A stretch of 30,932 bases of DNA from an uncultured bacterium (lineage in GTDB: Bacteria; Actinomycetota; Coriobacteriia; Coriobacteriales; Coriobacteriaceae): contig CAJMPZ010000024.1 in NCBI GenBank assembly GCA_905215445.1, positions 1 to 30,932 of the forward strand, given 5' to 3'. The translations under genes were made by a program, and so were the position numbers. Below are positions 22,774-30,250 of the stretch, piece by piece (the first letter of the stretch is position 1; every line of letters begins with the position of its first letter). Below the pieces are notes generated by a model. It saw only the letters and a program-made list of their open reading frames with translations, was not told the DNA's origin and made no database searches.

Positions 22774-22794
22774 TGGATGCCGACACGGATGATA

Positions 22795-22861
22795 AGTTGC
22801 GGTGGAATAGTTCCTGTTTTGACTGGTTACCAGCTCATTTAAGAACTTTTTCACCGCAACT
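22795..22861. repeat. 67-base hairpin element, copy A
   Basis: Ends AGTTGCGGTGGAAT and TTTCACCGCAACT are complementary. An inner stem AGTTC/GAACT and a CTGG-TTA-CCAG tip continue the fold. A second 67-base copy lies at 24378, on the other side of the ATPase gene. Confidence 0.75.
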
Positions 22862-22875
22862 CAGATTGGCACTCC

Positions 22876-22960
22876 CACATTTTTCGATGGAAAAACGTGG
22901 TTGTCTCGCACATTTTCCGATGGAAAAACGTGGTTGTCTCGCACATTTTCCGATGGAAAC
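22876..22960. repeat. 33-base tandem repeat, 2.6 copies, in the ATPase promoter region
   Basis: Units start at 22876, 22909 and 22942 (last one cut after 19 bases). Each begins with a small inverted repeat, CACATTTTTC / GAAAAACGTG. The array ends 13 bases before the -10 box TATACT (22974-22979). Confidence 0.85.
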
Positions 22961-22973
22961 GCCCAAATGGTCT

Positions 22974-22979
22974 TATACT
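22974..22979 (+). promoter_or_regulatory. -10 box of the AAA/DUF4143 ATPase gene
   Basis: TATACT, 23 bases before the ATG at 23003. The -35 position falls inside the tandem repeat array, so proteins bound to the array could control the promoter. Confidence 0.55.
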
Positions 22980-23002
22980 AGCCGAGAGGGTTGGGAGGCA
23001 AT

Positions 23003-24304
23003 ATGCAACGACAGCTTATGAGTGAACTTATCGCTTGGAAATCAAGGGCGAATCGCAAACCTCTCTTGCTTAAGGGAGCCCGCCAGACAGGAAAGACTTG
23101 GCTTCTTAACGAATTCGCAAGCCAGCAGTATCGAAGCGTCATTCGTTTTGACTTTATGCTCGAGCCGAGCACACGCTCGCTGTTCGATGGGGACCTCGAC
23201 CCCAAGCGCATCATCTCCCAGATAGAGCTCCTACGTGGCCAAACCGTAACGCCGACAGACACGCTCATCATCTTCGACGAGATCCAAGAGGCGCCACGCG
23301 GGATCACCTCGCTCAAGTACTTCAACGAGCTTGCACCCGAATACCACATCGTAGCAGCCGGTTCCTATATGGGCCTCGCGCTCCGACGCGAAAACGAGTC
23401 ATTTCCCGTCGGCAAAATCGACCAGCTCACCATGCGTCCCATGGGGTTTGCCGAGTTCGTTCGCGCCGTCGACGGCAACCCGCTCGCCGACGCCATCCTT
23501 GCCGCAGACATGAACCTTCTAGCAAACGTCACCGAAAAGCTCGTGCACTTGCTCAAGGAATACCTTGTTGTCGGTGGTATGCCCGAAGTTGTCTCCGCTT
23601 TCGCCGAGACACGCGACTTCATTGAAGCCCGAAGGCTTCAGCAGCAAATCATCGAGGCTTACGAATCCGATTTTGGCAAACATGCACCCGCCCGCATCGT
23701 CGAGCGCATGAGGTTGGTTTGGAAATCCCTTCCCGGCCAGCTTGCCAAGGAGAACAAGAAGTTTGTCTATGGCGCCCTTCGCCCTGGAGCGCGCGCACGC
23801 GATTTTGAGGAAAGCCTCCAGTGGCTCACGGACTACGGAATCGTTCATAAGGTGCCACGTGTTTCCGCTCTAAAGGCACCGCTCTCGAGCTACGAAGACC
23901 TCTCGGGCTTCAAACTGTTCTGCATCGACACCGGCATCCTCGGAGCGCTCTCCGGTCTCTCTCCGGCCATCGTTCTTAACGGATCCGCTGTTTTTACCGA
24001 GTTCAAAGGTTCGCTGACCGAACAATACGTCGCGCAGGAGCTTTTGCTCCAAGACAAAACTCCCGTGTATTGGTCCTCTACCTCTGGCAATGCCGAAACC
24101 GACTTTGCCATCGACCATGCGGGAACCGTGCTTCCGCTTGAGGTCAAGGCGGCAGAGAACCTTAAAGCGAAGAGTCTGAAAATAGCCTGCGAAAAATTCA
24201 AACTCGAGCGTTGCGTGAGGAGCTCTCTGGCGGCATATAGAGACGAGGACACGCTCGTCAATATTCCGCTTTGGGAAATTGGGCAAATCGACAAACTGGC
24301 ATAA
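23003..24304 (+). CDS. AAA-type ATPase with DUF4143 domain
   Basis: 433 residues from the ATG at 23003 (GGGAGG four bases ahead; an earlier ATG at 22991 has none). Walker A is GARQTGKT (25-32), Walker B is LIIFDEIQ (around 86-93), and SYMGLAL with a following Arg-rich part forms the sensor region. The C-terminal DUF4143 domain carries a PD-(D/E)xK-like core (TEQYVAQELL, ETDFAIDHAG, LPLEVKAAE). These proteins are common in gut bacteria and archaea, often as variable accessory genes, and their role is unsettled (defence or nucleic-acid processing is suspected). The gene stands alone between two 67-base hairpin repeats and beside a tRNA scar, which suggests it was acquired. Confidence 0.92.
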   Translation: MQRQLMSELIAWKSRANRKPLLLKGARQTGKTWLLNEFASQQYRSVIRFDFMLEPSTRSLFDGDLDPKRIISQIELLRGQTVTPTDTLIIFDEIQEAPRGITSLKYFNELAPEYHIVAAGSYMGLALRRENESFPVGKIDQLTMRPMGFAEFVRAVDGNPLADAILAADMNLLANVTEKLVHLLKEYLVVGGMPEVVSAFAETRDFIEARRLQQQIIEAYESDFGKHAPARIVERMRLVWKSLPGQLAKENKKFVYGALRPGARARDFEESLQWLTDYGIVHKVPRVSALKAPLSSYEDLSGFKLFCIDTGILGALSGLSPAIVLNGSAVFTEFKGSLTEQYVAQELLLQDKTPVYWSSTSGNAETDFAIDHAGTVLPLEVKAAENLKAKSLKIACEKFKLERCVRSSLAAYRDEDTLVNIPLWEIGQIDKLA

Positions 24305-24326
24305 AGGCTGCGGAGGCGCTCAGCAA

Positions 24327-24372
24327 GGACTGTCCCCAGGTGCCGGCAGAAAAAACGTCCCTAGGTGCCGGC
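24327..24372. repeat. GCCGGC-bounded palindromic repeat, second copy
   Basis: On the minus strand it reads GCCGGCACCTAGGGACGTT, a T run and GCCGGCACCTGGGGACAGTCC, closely matching 9326-9358. It directly precedes hairpin copy B. Confidence 0.7.
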
Positions 24373-24377
24373 TGTTG

Positions 24378-24444
24378 AGTTGCGGTGGAATAGGGACTGG
24401 TTGGGGCCCGAAAGGGCGATTTTAGTCCGCATTTCACCGCAACT
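24378..24444. repeat. 67-base hairpin element, copy B
   Basis: Same ends as copy A (AGTTGCGGTGGAATAG ... CACCGCAACT) and the same length, but a different interior: inner stem GGACT/AGTCC and a GCCC-GAAA-GGGC tip. Confidence 0.75.
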
Positions 24445-24457
24445 TATGAGGGGATGG

Positions 24458-25459
24458 TTAAAGGGCGCTCAGGCTCGGGGTCCAGGCGATGGTGGGAGTC
24501 GCGCCGTCGAGAACCTCGTTGATGGCGGCGGCCATGCCGGCGAGGAGGCTGTTCTCGCTTACGGTGAGCGCATCGTAGCCACCGGCGCGCATGAGTTCGC
24601 GAATCACCACGGCGCCGGCCAGAATCACGCCCGCGCGCTTGGGCTGCACGCCTGGCAACGCGGCAATGCTCTCCACGTCCAGCGTGGACATGCGCTCGAT
24701 AGCGGCAGAAATCTGCTCCATCGAAAGCTCGCGCAGGTGCACAAAGCTCGAATCGTACGGTTCCAGCTCGTGGACCAGAGCCACCAGCGTAGTCACCGTG
24801 CCGCCCACCGCGACTAAGCGTTCGGCGCGCTCAAAGTCGACAGGCAGGCCCTCAAAATAGGCGGCGAACTGCTCGCCTGCCCACGCGGCAGCGGCAGCAA
24901 GCTCGCCATCCGCGGGCGGCAACGCAGAGAAAAAGCGCTCCGTCACGCGACGGCAACCGATGTCCAGCGAGCGCGTTCCCTCCAGCGCAAAGACGCCGCG
25001 CTCCGGAGCGTATACGCCCGTCGCGAGTTCCGTGGACCCGCCGCCCGAATCCGCGACGATGATGCGCTCGCCGGCAAAGTCGTGCGCCACGCCAAAAAAC
25101 GTCAGGCGCGCCTCGACCTCGCCCGGAATCACCTGTGGTTTGAGCCCCAGATCGCGCAGGCCGTCCAGCAGCAGTGCGGCGTTGGACGCATCACGCGCAG
25201 CACTCGTGCACGTGGTGCAGATGCACGCGGCCCCAAAGGCACGGGCTTCGTCCACAAACATGTGGCACGCAGCGAGCACGCGCTCAACGGCCGCCTCGCA
25301 AAAGCGCCCCGTCGCGTCCACGCCCTCGCCCAAGTCGGTGATCTCGGTATGCTTGGACGATTCCACGATCGCCCCGCCCTCGACCTGCGCTAGCACTAGT
25401 CGCGACGACACCGTTCCCAAGTCGATCGCGGCCACCTTATATCGTTTGCAATTTGTCAT
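24458..25459 (-). CDS. Ppx/GppA family exopolyphosphatase / guanosine pentaphosphatase
   Basis: 333 residues of the ASKHA fold. The phosphate-1 loop AAIDLGTVSSRLVLA (10-24) is slightly unusual (T-V-S where N-S is common). Next come the CTTCTSAARDASN region, the phosphate-2 loop ADSGGGSTELATG (around 146) and VAVGGTVTTL. Ppx shortens inorganic polyphosphate; GppA converts pppGpp to ppGpp. The length is that of the short, single-lobe-pair type without the extra C-terminal domain, as in many actinobacteria. AGAGGGGAG lies ahead of the ATG. It follows the DivIC-like gene by 20 bases, the arrangement (divIC, ppx, with eno close by) often seen in actinobacteria. Confidence 0.93.
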   Translation of the reverse strand: MTNCKRYKVAAIDLGTVSSRLVLAQVEGGAIVESSKHTEITDLGEGVDATGRFCEAAVERVLAACHMFVDEARAFGAACICTTCTSAARDASNAALLLDGLRDLGLKPQVIPGEVEARLTFFGVAHDFAGERIIVADSGGGSTELATGVYAPERGVFALEGTRSLDIGCRRVTERFFSALPPADGELAAAAAWAGEQFAAYFEGLPVDFERAERLVAVGGTVTTLVALVHELEPYDSSFVHLRELSMEQISAAIERMSTLDVESIAALPGVQPKRAGVILAGAVVIRELMRAGGYDALTVSENSLLAGMAAAINEVLDGATPTIAWTPSLSAL

Positions 25460-25479
25460 TGCGGGCTCCCCTCTGGGCG

Positions 25480-26241
25480 CTACTCGCCGCTGGACGCGAC
25501 CGTCTGGCCTTCGACGCCGCTAAACCCAAACAGCATGTCGAGCGTCTGAATGTACCACGGCACGTCCTTGCCGACCTCTTCGATCTCTTTGGCCACTTCG
25601 CTGGCCTTCTTGGCGTTTGAGGACTTTTTGCTCGACGACGAATCCGAATCGTCGTCCAAGCCTAGCACGTCAATCTTCTTCTCGCCGGGCATCACCAGGC
25701 CCAGGTCCTCGGACGCCGCGTCCTTGATACCCTCCTCCGAGAGCAGTTTGTCGACGCTTTTTTGCAGCTCATCATTGTATTGCTGGCGAATCTCGACCTG
25801 CTTGGCCAAGATGTCGCTCGAGCGTTTTGCCACGTACAGGTCGCGTACGGGAAAATACAGGCTCACGAGCGCCAGAGCCACCACGATACCGATAAACAGC
25901 GGACGCAGAGAGCCATGCGTAAAGTCATAGATTGCCTTGACCACCGCATTGTCGTTGGCGTAGCGCATAAAGTCCGAGCCCGAAAGACGGCTCGAAGGCC
26001 TGCTCGATTTGTCGTGTGCCTGAGTCGAGGGACGCGATGCATGCGACGAACGTGGCGGGCGCACCGGTCCATCTGCCAAGGTATTTGATTGAGCATTGGG
26101 GCGCGAGGTACTTGCCGGGCGCTGCGTGGAGCGGTCGGCGCCGGCATAAGCAGACCCACCGAGCTGCACCGTGCGCGCACGGCGAGGCGACGGCTCGCGC
26201 GAACCGGCGGAATAGTACCTGTTGTCGTAAATCTGATCCAT
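25480..26241 (-). CDS. Septum formation initiator (DivIC/FtsB-like) protein
   Basis: 253 residues from the ATG at 26241 (AAGG ahead; longer frames add only low-complexity residues). A disordered Ser/Arg/Pro-rich cytoplasmic N-terminus of about 120 residues is followed by one membrane helix (LFIGIVVALALVSLYF) and an extracytoplasmic coiled coil (RSSDILAKQVEIRQQY, NDELQKSVDKLL). The helix then meets a conserved short turn region (EDLGLVMPGEK). This is the FtsB/DivIC bitopic design that ties FtsL, FtsQ and the septal synthase together at division. The long disordered N-terminus is typical of actinobacterial members. The C-terminal tail is Ser/Lys-rich and acidic. Confidence 0.85.
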   Translation of the reverse strand: MDQIYDNRYYSAGSREPSPRRARTVQLGGSAYAGADRSTQRPASTSRPNAQSNTLADGPVRPPRSSHASRPSTQAHDKSSRPSSRLSGSDFMRYANDNAVVKAIYDFTHGSLRPLFIGIVVALALVSLYFPVRDLYVAKRSSDILAKQVEIRQQYNDELQKSVDKLLSEEGIKDAASEDLGLVMPGEKKIDVLGLDDDSDSSSSKKSSNAKKASEVAKEIEEVGKDVPWYIQTLDMLFGFSGVEGQTVASSGE

Positions 26242-26286
26242 GTGCGCCTTGTGCGGTTGAGGTTTGTTTGCGCTAAGTCCTTTAGT

Positions 26287-26295
26287 TATAGCACG
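26287..26295 (-). promoter_or_regulatory. Extended -10 box for the DivIC-like gene
   Basis: On the minus strand TGC-TATAAC, about 45 bases before the start codon. The -35 box is not clear. Confidence 0.45.
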
Positions 26296-26332
26296 AGCGC
26301 CTGCACCGCCTTCGCCAGCCTTTGCTCGACAT

Positions 26333-26364
26333 AAAAAAGGCGCTGAGCCGTATGGCCCAGCGCC
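26333..26364 (-). terminator. Rho-independent terminator after eno
   Basis: On the minus strand GGCGCTGGGCC-ATAC-GGCTCAGCGCC followed by six T. It separates eno from the divIC/ppx transcript. Confidence 0.88.
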
Positions 26365-26436
26365 CATGGCGCTTTGCAGCATCCAGTCAAGGCGGGACGG
26401 AACCGAGTCAGCCTCCCCCTCGCCAAATTCGTCCGT

Positions 26437-27726
26437 TTAGCGAATGTTGTAGAACGCGGTCTTACCGGCGTAGCGCGCGCTGCCCTCGAGCTCGTCCTCG
26501 ATGCGGATGAGCTGGTTGTACTTGGCGATACGGTCGCTGCGGCACGGGGCGCCCGACTTGATCTGGCCGGCGTTGACGCCCACGACCAGGTCGGCGATCG
26601 TGGAGTCCTCGGTCTCGCCGGAGCGGTGGCTCACGATGCAGGCGTAACCGGCCTCCTTGGCGGTCTCGATGGCCTCGAGCGACTCGGTGAGCGTACCGAT
26701 CTGGTTGACCTTGACCAGGATCGCGTTGGCGGCGCCCAGCTCAATGCCCTTCTTAAGGCGCTCGGTGTTGGTGACGAACAGGTCGTCGCCCACCAGCTGC
26801 ACCTTGTTGCCAATGCGACGGGTGAGCTCAACCCAGCCGTCCCAGTCCTCCTCGGCCATGCCGTCCTCGATGGAGATGATGGGATAGGTGTCGACGAGCT
26901 TTTCCCAGTAATCAACCATCTGGGCGCTCGTGTACTCCACGCCCTCGCCCTTGAGCTCGTACATGCCGGTCTCGGCGTTGTAGAACTCGGTCGAGGCCGG
27001 GTCCATGGCGTACATGAAGTCGACGCCGGGCTTAAAGCCGGCCTTCTCCACGGCCTTGGTGATGTACTCGAACGGCTCGGCATTGGTCTTGAGGTTGGGC
27101 GCAAAGCCGCCCTCGTCGCCCACGCCGCCGCCCAGGCCGGCCTCGTGCAGCACGCCCTTGAGGGTGTGGTAGACCTCGGCGCACCAACGCAGGCCCTCGG
27201 CAAAGCTCGGGGCGCCCACCGGCATGATCATGAACTCCTGGAAGTCAACGTTATTGTCGGCATGGACGCCACCGTTGAGGATATTCATCATAGGCGTGGG
27301 CAGCAGGTGGGCGTTGACGCCGCCCAGGTACTGGTACAGCGACAGGCCCGCCGACTCGGCAGCGGCGCGGGCGACGGCCAGCGACACGCCCAGGATGGCG
27401 TTGGCGCCGAGCTTGGTCTTGTTGGGGGTACCGTCCGCGGCAATCAGCGCGGCATCGACGGCGCGCTGGTCGAAGGCGTCGAGGCCCACGACGGCGTTAG
27501 CGCACTCGTTATTGACGTGCTCGACGGCCTGCGAAACGCCCTTGCCCAGATAGCGGCCCTTGTCGCCGTCGCGCAGCTCACATGCCTCAAAGGCGCCGGT
27601 CGAAGCACCCGAAGGCACCATTGCGCGGCCAAAGCTGCCGTCCTCGAGCACGACCTCGACCTCGACGGTGGGATTGCCGCGGCTGTCGAGCACCTCGCGA
27701 CCGTAGACGTCCAAAATATCGCTCAT
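26437..27726 (-). CDS. eno: Enolase
   Basis: 429 residues, full length for bacterial enolase, which interconverts 2-phosphoglycerate and phosphoenolpyruvate in glycolysis and also sits in RNA degradosomes in some bacteria. It shows EVLDSRGNPTVEVEV, SGASTG (mobile loop), the NILNGGVHADN block, GDEGGFAPNL with the catalytic Glu, the metal ligands in AMDPASTEFY and SIEDGMAEEDWDGW, the catalytic Lys in VKVNQIGTLTE, the SHRSGETED loop and IKSGAPCRSDR. All are intact. GAGGGAGACAAC precedes the ATG. It is monocistronic, with its own terminator. Two TAAGTTAGCC repeats in the upstream region may be operators. Confidence 0.98.
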   Translation of the reverse strand: MSDILDVYGREVLDSRGNPTVEVEVVLEDGSFGRAMVPSGASTGAFEACELRDGDKGRYLGKGVSQAVEHVNNECANAVVGLDAFDQRAVDAALIAADGTPNKTKLGANAILGVSLAVARAAAESAGLSLYQYLGGVNAHLLPTPMMNILNGGVHADNNVDFQEFMIMPVGAPSFAEGLRWCAEVYHTLKGVLHEAGLGGGVGDEGGFAPNLKTNAEPFEYITKAVEKAGFKPGVDFMYAMDPASTEFYNAETGMYELKGEGVEYTSAQMVDYWEKLVDTYPIISIEDGMAEEDWDGWVELTRRIGNKVQLVGDDLFVTNTERLKKGIELGAANAILVKVNQIGTLTESLEAIETAKEAGYACIVSHRSGETEDSTIADLVVGVNAGQIKSGAPCRSDRIAKYNQLIRIEDELEGSARYAGKTAFYNIR

Positions 27727-27802
27727 GTTGTCTCCCTCTCACTTGGAAACGGGTTGAATGCTTGGCGACACGGCTTGCACGCTACAGCGGCGCGCAGGTT
27801 CA

Positions 27803-27847
27803 TAAGTTAGCCTTATCGCACTTTTTGCATTATGCCCTAAGTTAGCC
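27803..27847 (-). promoter_or_regulatory. Direct repeats TAAGTTAGCC in the eno promoter region
   Basis: TAAGTTAGCC at 27803-27812 and 27838-27847. A candidate promoter (TTGTAT, 18 bases, CATAAT on the minus strand, 27831-27860) places the second repeat between the boxes and the first just after the start of transcription. Confidence 0.5.
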
Positions 27848-27861
27848 AAGGGATACAATCT

Positions 27862-27907
27862 TTTTAAAAATAATAGGGGCGATGGGACAAGTCCGTCCCG
27901 TCGCCCC
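27862..27907 (-). terminator. Rho-independent terminator after mazG
   Basis: GGGGCGATGGGAC (27876-27888) pairs with GTCCCGTCGCCCC (27895-27907), followed on the minus strand by TATTATTTTT. Confidence 0.88.
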
Positions 27908-27914
27908 CGCAGTC

Positions 27915-28775
27915 TTACTCCTCTGCCTTTGCGGCATCCCAGAGGTCATTGAGGCCGTGGGTCGAAAGCTCGGCCAGATCCACGTGGGCGTCGGCCGCCA
28001 TCTGCTCCATCGCGGCCCAGCGGCGGCGGAACTTTGCCGTACTGGCACGCAGAGCGCTCTCGGCGTCGATTCCCTCCTTGCGCGCAACGTTGACCAGGGC
28101 AAAGAGCAGGTCGCCAAACTCCATCTCGCGCTCGGGAGAACCGGGAGCCTCGGCCTCAAACTCGGCACGCTCCTCGGCAACCTCGTCCCACACGTCCTGG
28201 ACCGTCTCCCACTCAAAGCCCACGGCAGCCGCCTTGCGCGACACCTTCTGAGCCTGCATCAGCGCCGGCAGGTGCGTGGGCACACCGTCGAGCAGACCCT
28301 CGGGTGCGGCCCCGACTGCCGCCACGGCCTGGTCTTTGGCGGCCTTCTCGGCAAGCTTGACCTCGTCCCAAATCTTGAGCACCTCGTCGGAGTTGTCGGC
28401 ATCCGCATCGCCAAACACGTGCGGGTGACGACGGATGAGCTTGGCGTCGATATCGCGCGCCACATCGGCCAGCGAAAACTCGCCGGCATCCGCCGCAATC
28501 TGCGCATGCAGTACGACCTGCATGAGCACGTCGCCCAACTCCTCGCGCAGGTGTGCCGCGTCGTCGGCCTCGATGCAGTCGAGCGCCTCGTAGGCTTCCT
28601 CGATCATGTTCTTGCCAATGCTGCGGTGCGTCTGCTCGCGGTCCCACGGGCAGCCGTCGGGCTGACGCAGGCGCCAGATGGTCTGCACCAGATGCTGCAG
28701 CTCGGCCGACGCGTCTACCAGCGTGGACAGGTCGCGCGAGCCCTCGGCATTTTGCTGAGCCAGCTGCTCTGCCAT
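27915..28775 (-). CDS. mazG: Nucleoside triphosphate pyrophosphohydrolase MazG
   Basis: 286 residues, tandem-domain MazG (the usual length is 260-320), which hydrolyses NTPs and dNTPs to monophosphates and pyrophosphate and can remove damaged nucleotides or lower ppGpp effects. The N-terminal domain has the signature CPWDREQTHRS, then NMIEEAYEALD and HLREELGDVLMQVVLHA, the EExxE...ExxD metal site. The C-terminal domain repeats it as VAEERAEFEAE and EREMEFGDLLFALVNVAR. GGAGGAGG seven bases ahead of the ATG at 28775 fixes the start. Its start lies two bases after the stop of the YfcE-like gene, so the two are coupled. Confidence 0.96.
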   Translation of the reverse strand: MAEQLAQQNAEGSRDLSTLVDASAELQHLVQTIWRLRQPDGCPWDREQTHRSIGKNMIEEAYEALDCIEADDAAHLREELGDVLMQVVLHAQIAADAGEFSLADVARDIDAKLIRRHPHVFGDADADNSDEVLKIWDEVKLAEKAAKDQAVAAVGAAPEGLLDGVPTHLPALMQAQKVSRKAAAVGFEWETVQDVWDEVAEERAEFEAEAPGSPEREMEFGDLLFALVNVARKEGIDAESALRASTAKFRRRWAAMEQMAADAHVDLAELSTHGLNDLWDAAKAEE

Positions 28776-28777
28776 GG

Positions 28778-29326
28778 TTATTCCTCCTCCAGGATCACGT
28801 GACGGAACGCGCCGTCCTCGTAGATGCCATAGCTGTGCGTACCGTCCTTGGGAATGCTCACGCTGCCGGGGTTGAAGAGCCACAGGCCCGGGTGCGCCTC
28901 GCTTGCCTCGTTAACCTTGATGTGCGTGTGGCCGTAGACGAGCGCGGAGCCCTCGGGCAGCGCGGGCGCGTGATCAACGCTGTTATGCATGCCAGCGCCA
29001 AAGACGTGGCCATGCGTCAGGAACAGCTCGCGGCCGGTCTCGTCGAACAGCGTGGCGTAGTCGGCCATGACGGGGAAGTCGAGGACCATCTGGTCGACCT
29101 CGGCGTCGCAGTTGCCGCGCACCGCGATGATGCGGTCGGCCAGGGCGTTGAGCAGCGGAATCACACGCTTGGGGGCATAGTCGCGCGGCAGGTCGTTGCG
29201 CGGGCCGTGGTAGAGCAGGTCGCCCAGCAGAACGATGCGGTCGGGCTGCTCGGATTCGATAGCGGCGACCAGGCGCTCGGTCCAGTATGCCGAGCCGTGG
29301 ATGTCGGAGGCGATGAGGTATTTCAT
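28778..29326 (-). CDS. yfcE: YfcE-like phosphodiesterase (calcineurin fold)
   Basis: 182 residues, matching the length of YfcE (about 184), a metal-dependent phosphodiesterase active on bis(p-nitrophenyl) phosphate with unknown natural substrate. Motifs in order: SDIHG (7-11), GDLLYHGPRNDLP (about 35), VRGNCDAEVDQ, THGH and GHTH, then NPGSVSIPK. The GDLLYHGPRN box is characteristic of this family. AAAGGA lies seven bases before the ATG. It is the first gene of a two-gene unit with mazG. Confidence 0.92.
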   Translation of the reverse strand: MKYLIASDIHGSAYWTERLVAAIESEQPDRIVLLGDLLYHGPRNDLPRDYAPKRVIPLLNALADRIIAVRGNCDAEVDQMVLDFPVMADYATLFDETGRELFLTHGHVFGAGMHNSVDHAPALPEGSALVYGHTHIKVNEASEAHPGLWLFNPGSVSIPKDGTHSYGIYEDGAFRHVILEEE

Positions 29327-29381
29327 GGGTGGTCCTTTCGGTGGGGTTAATTGGATTGGCGCGGCACGTCACTCGCCCGCA

Positions 29382-29867
29382 TCACTCAAATCGCAGCGCC
29401 GCGCTCTGAGCCGCCTGCATCACGCGCTGGAGCGGCGCGTTGTGCTCGCGGGCAAGACGGGCACAATCCTCGTACTCGGGTGCCGCGCGCTCGCTGCCGT
29501 CGGGCAGGGTGGCTACTTTGACGGCCACCTCGCCCCAAGGCGTCGCTACCTGCTCAAAACGACGCGGCAGGCAGACGCGTTCCATCACCTGGCGACGAAC
29601 GGCGTTGGTCGTGGTCTCCAAAAAGATAATCGTCTGTAGGCGCTCGATATCCTCGTGCGAGCAGATCACCTGCAGCTGCCAGCCGGGGCGACCTTTTTTG
29701 CAGTAGAGAGGCAGCCAGTGCACCTCGCGCGCACCTGCCTCGCGCAGGCGGTCGGCGGCATAGGCGAGTACCTCGGGCGATGCATCGTCGATGTCGCACT
29801 CCAGCTTGACGATGGTTTCGGGCGCATCGGTCTCGCGGGACAGCGGAGATGTACTTCCACGTTGCAT
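29382..29867 (-). CDS. Stand-alone LarC C-terminal domain (nickel-pincer cofactor nickel insertion)
   Basis: 161 residues that line up with the C-terminal (LarC2) half of LarC: an E-x-x-IDD-x-(S/T)PEVL element (KLECDIDDASPEVLAYA), a REAGAREV strand-helix unit, the basic KKGRPGWQLQVIC, ETTTNAVR and the final APEYEDCARLA. LarC inserts nickel into the lactate racemase cofactor by CTP-dependent chemistry, and in lactobacilli the two halves are joined by a programmed frameshift. Here no LarC1 half precedes it, in any frame, up to 30250. The ATG at 29867 is chosen because AAAGGAT lies ten bases upstream; frames back to 29975 look non-coding. The missing half may be elsewhere. Confidence 0.82.
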   Translation of the reverse strand: MQRGSTSPLSRETDAPETIVKLECDIDDASPEVLAYAADRLREAGAREVHWLPLYCKKGRPGWQLQVICSHEDIERLQTIIFLETTTNAVRRQVMERVCLPRRFEQVATPWGEVAVKVATLPDGSERAAPEYEDCARLAREHNAPLQRVMQAAQSAALRFE

Positions 29868-29971
29868 ACGGTCCGGATCCTTTCCGCACGGGCTCGTTTT
29901 GTTCACCCAAACGCTAGCACATCGGACGTGGCACAGGCGTGACTTTCGTCCGTCGCCGCCCTCGCCCCTAT

Positions 29972-30041
29972 CCAAACATGTACATCAGCCTCCAAACATG
30001 TCATTTTTTGCAGCTTTCGGAGGCTGACGTACACGTTTTGG
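29972..30041. repeat. 70-base palindromic element
   Basis: CCAAACATGTACATCAGCCTCC (29972-29993, given in parts: CCAAACATGTA, CATCAGCCTCC) is inverted at 30019-30041 with a few base changes, around a 25-base loop with a T run. The rest of 29868-30250 holds no gene. Confidence 0.8.
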
Positions 30042-30147
30042 AGCGAGGCCGCACACGATCAGAATTGCGCCCGCACTCCGTCCACCACAAAGTTCGCCGC
30101 ACTCAACAATTTTGGACTTTCTACGCAGTTCATCGACCAAAAATTAT

Positions 30148-30215
30148 CCTCGGCATACTTACCCGCTGCACGATGTTACTCTAGTTGCATTTGGCTAACT
30201 AAGCGGCTGCCGAGG
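30148..30215 (+). promoter_or_regulatory. Leader region of the ABC transporter gene
   Basis: CCTCGGCA (30148-30155) and TGCCGAGG (30208-30215) are complementary. Between them lies TTGGCTAACTAAG (30191-30203), close to the TTGGCTAACTTAG motif upstream of eno. Confidence 0.4.
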
Positions 30216-30250
30216 ACCCCGCCCGGCACCGTTACGGCATAGGAGGTTTC

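Noticed and set aside
22876..22960. CRISPR array
   Set aside because: Repeats are directly adjacent with no spacers, only 2.6 units, and there are no cas genes.
22500..23021. 173-codon plus-strand frame over the tRNA-Leu 3' part and the scar
   Set aside because: It translates the tRNA end, two terminators and the tandem repeats. A structural RNA region, not a gene.
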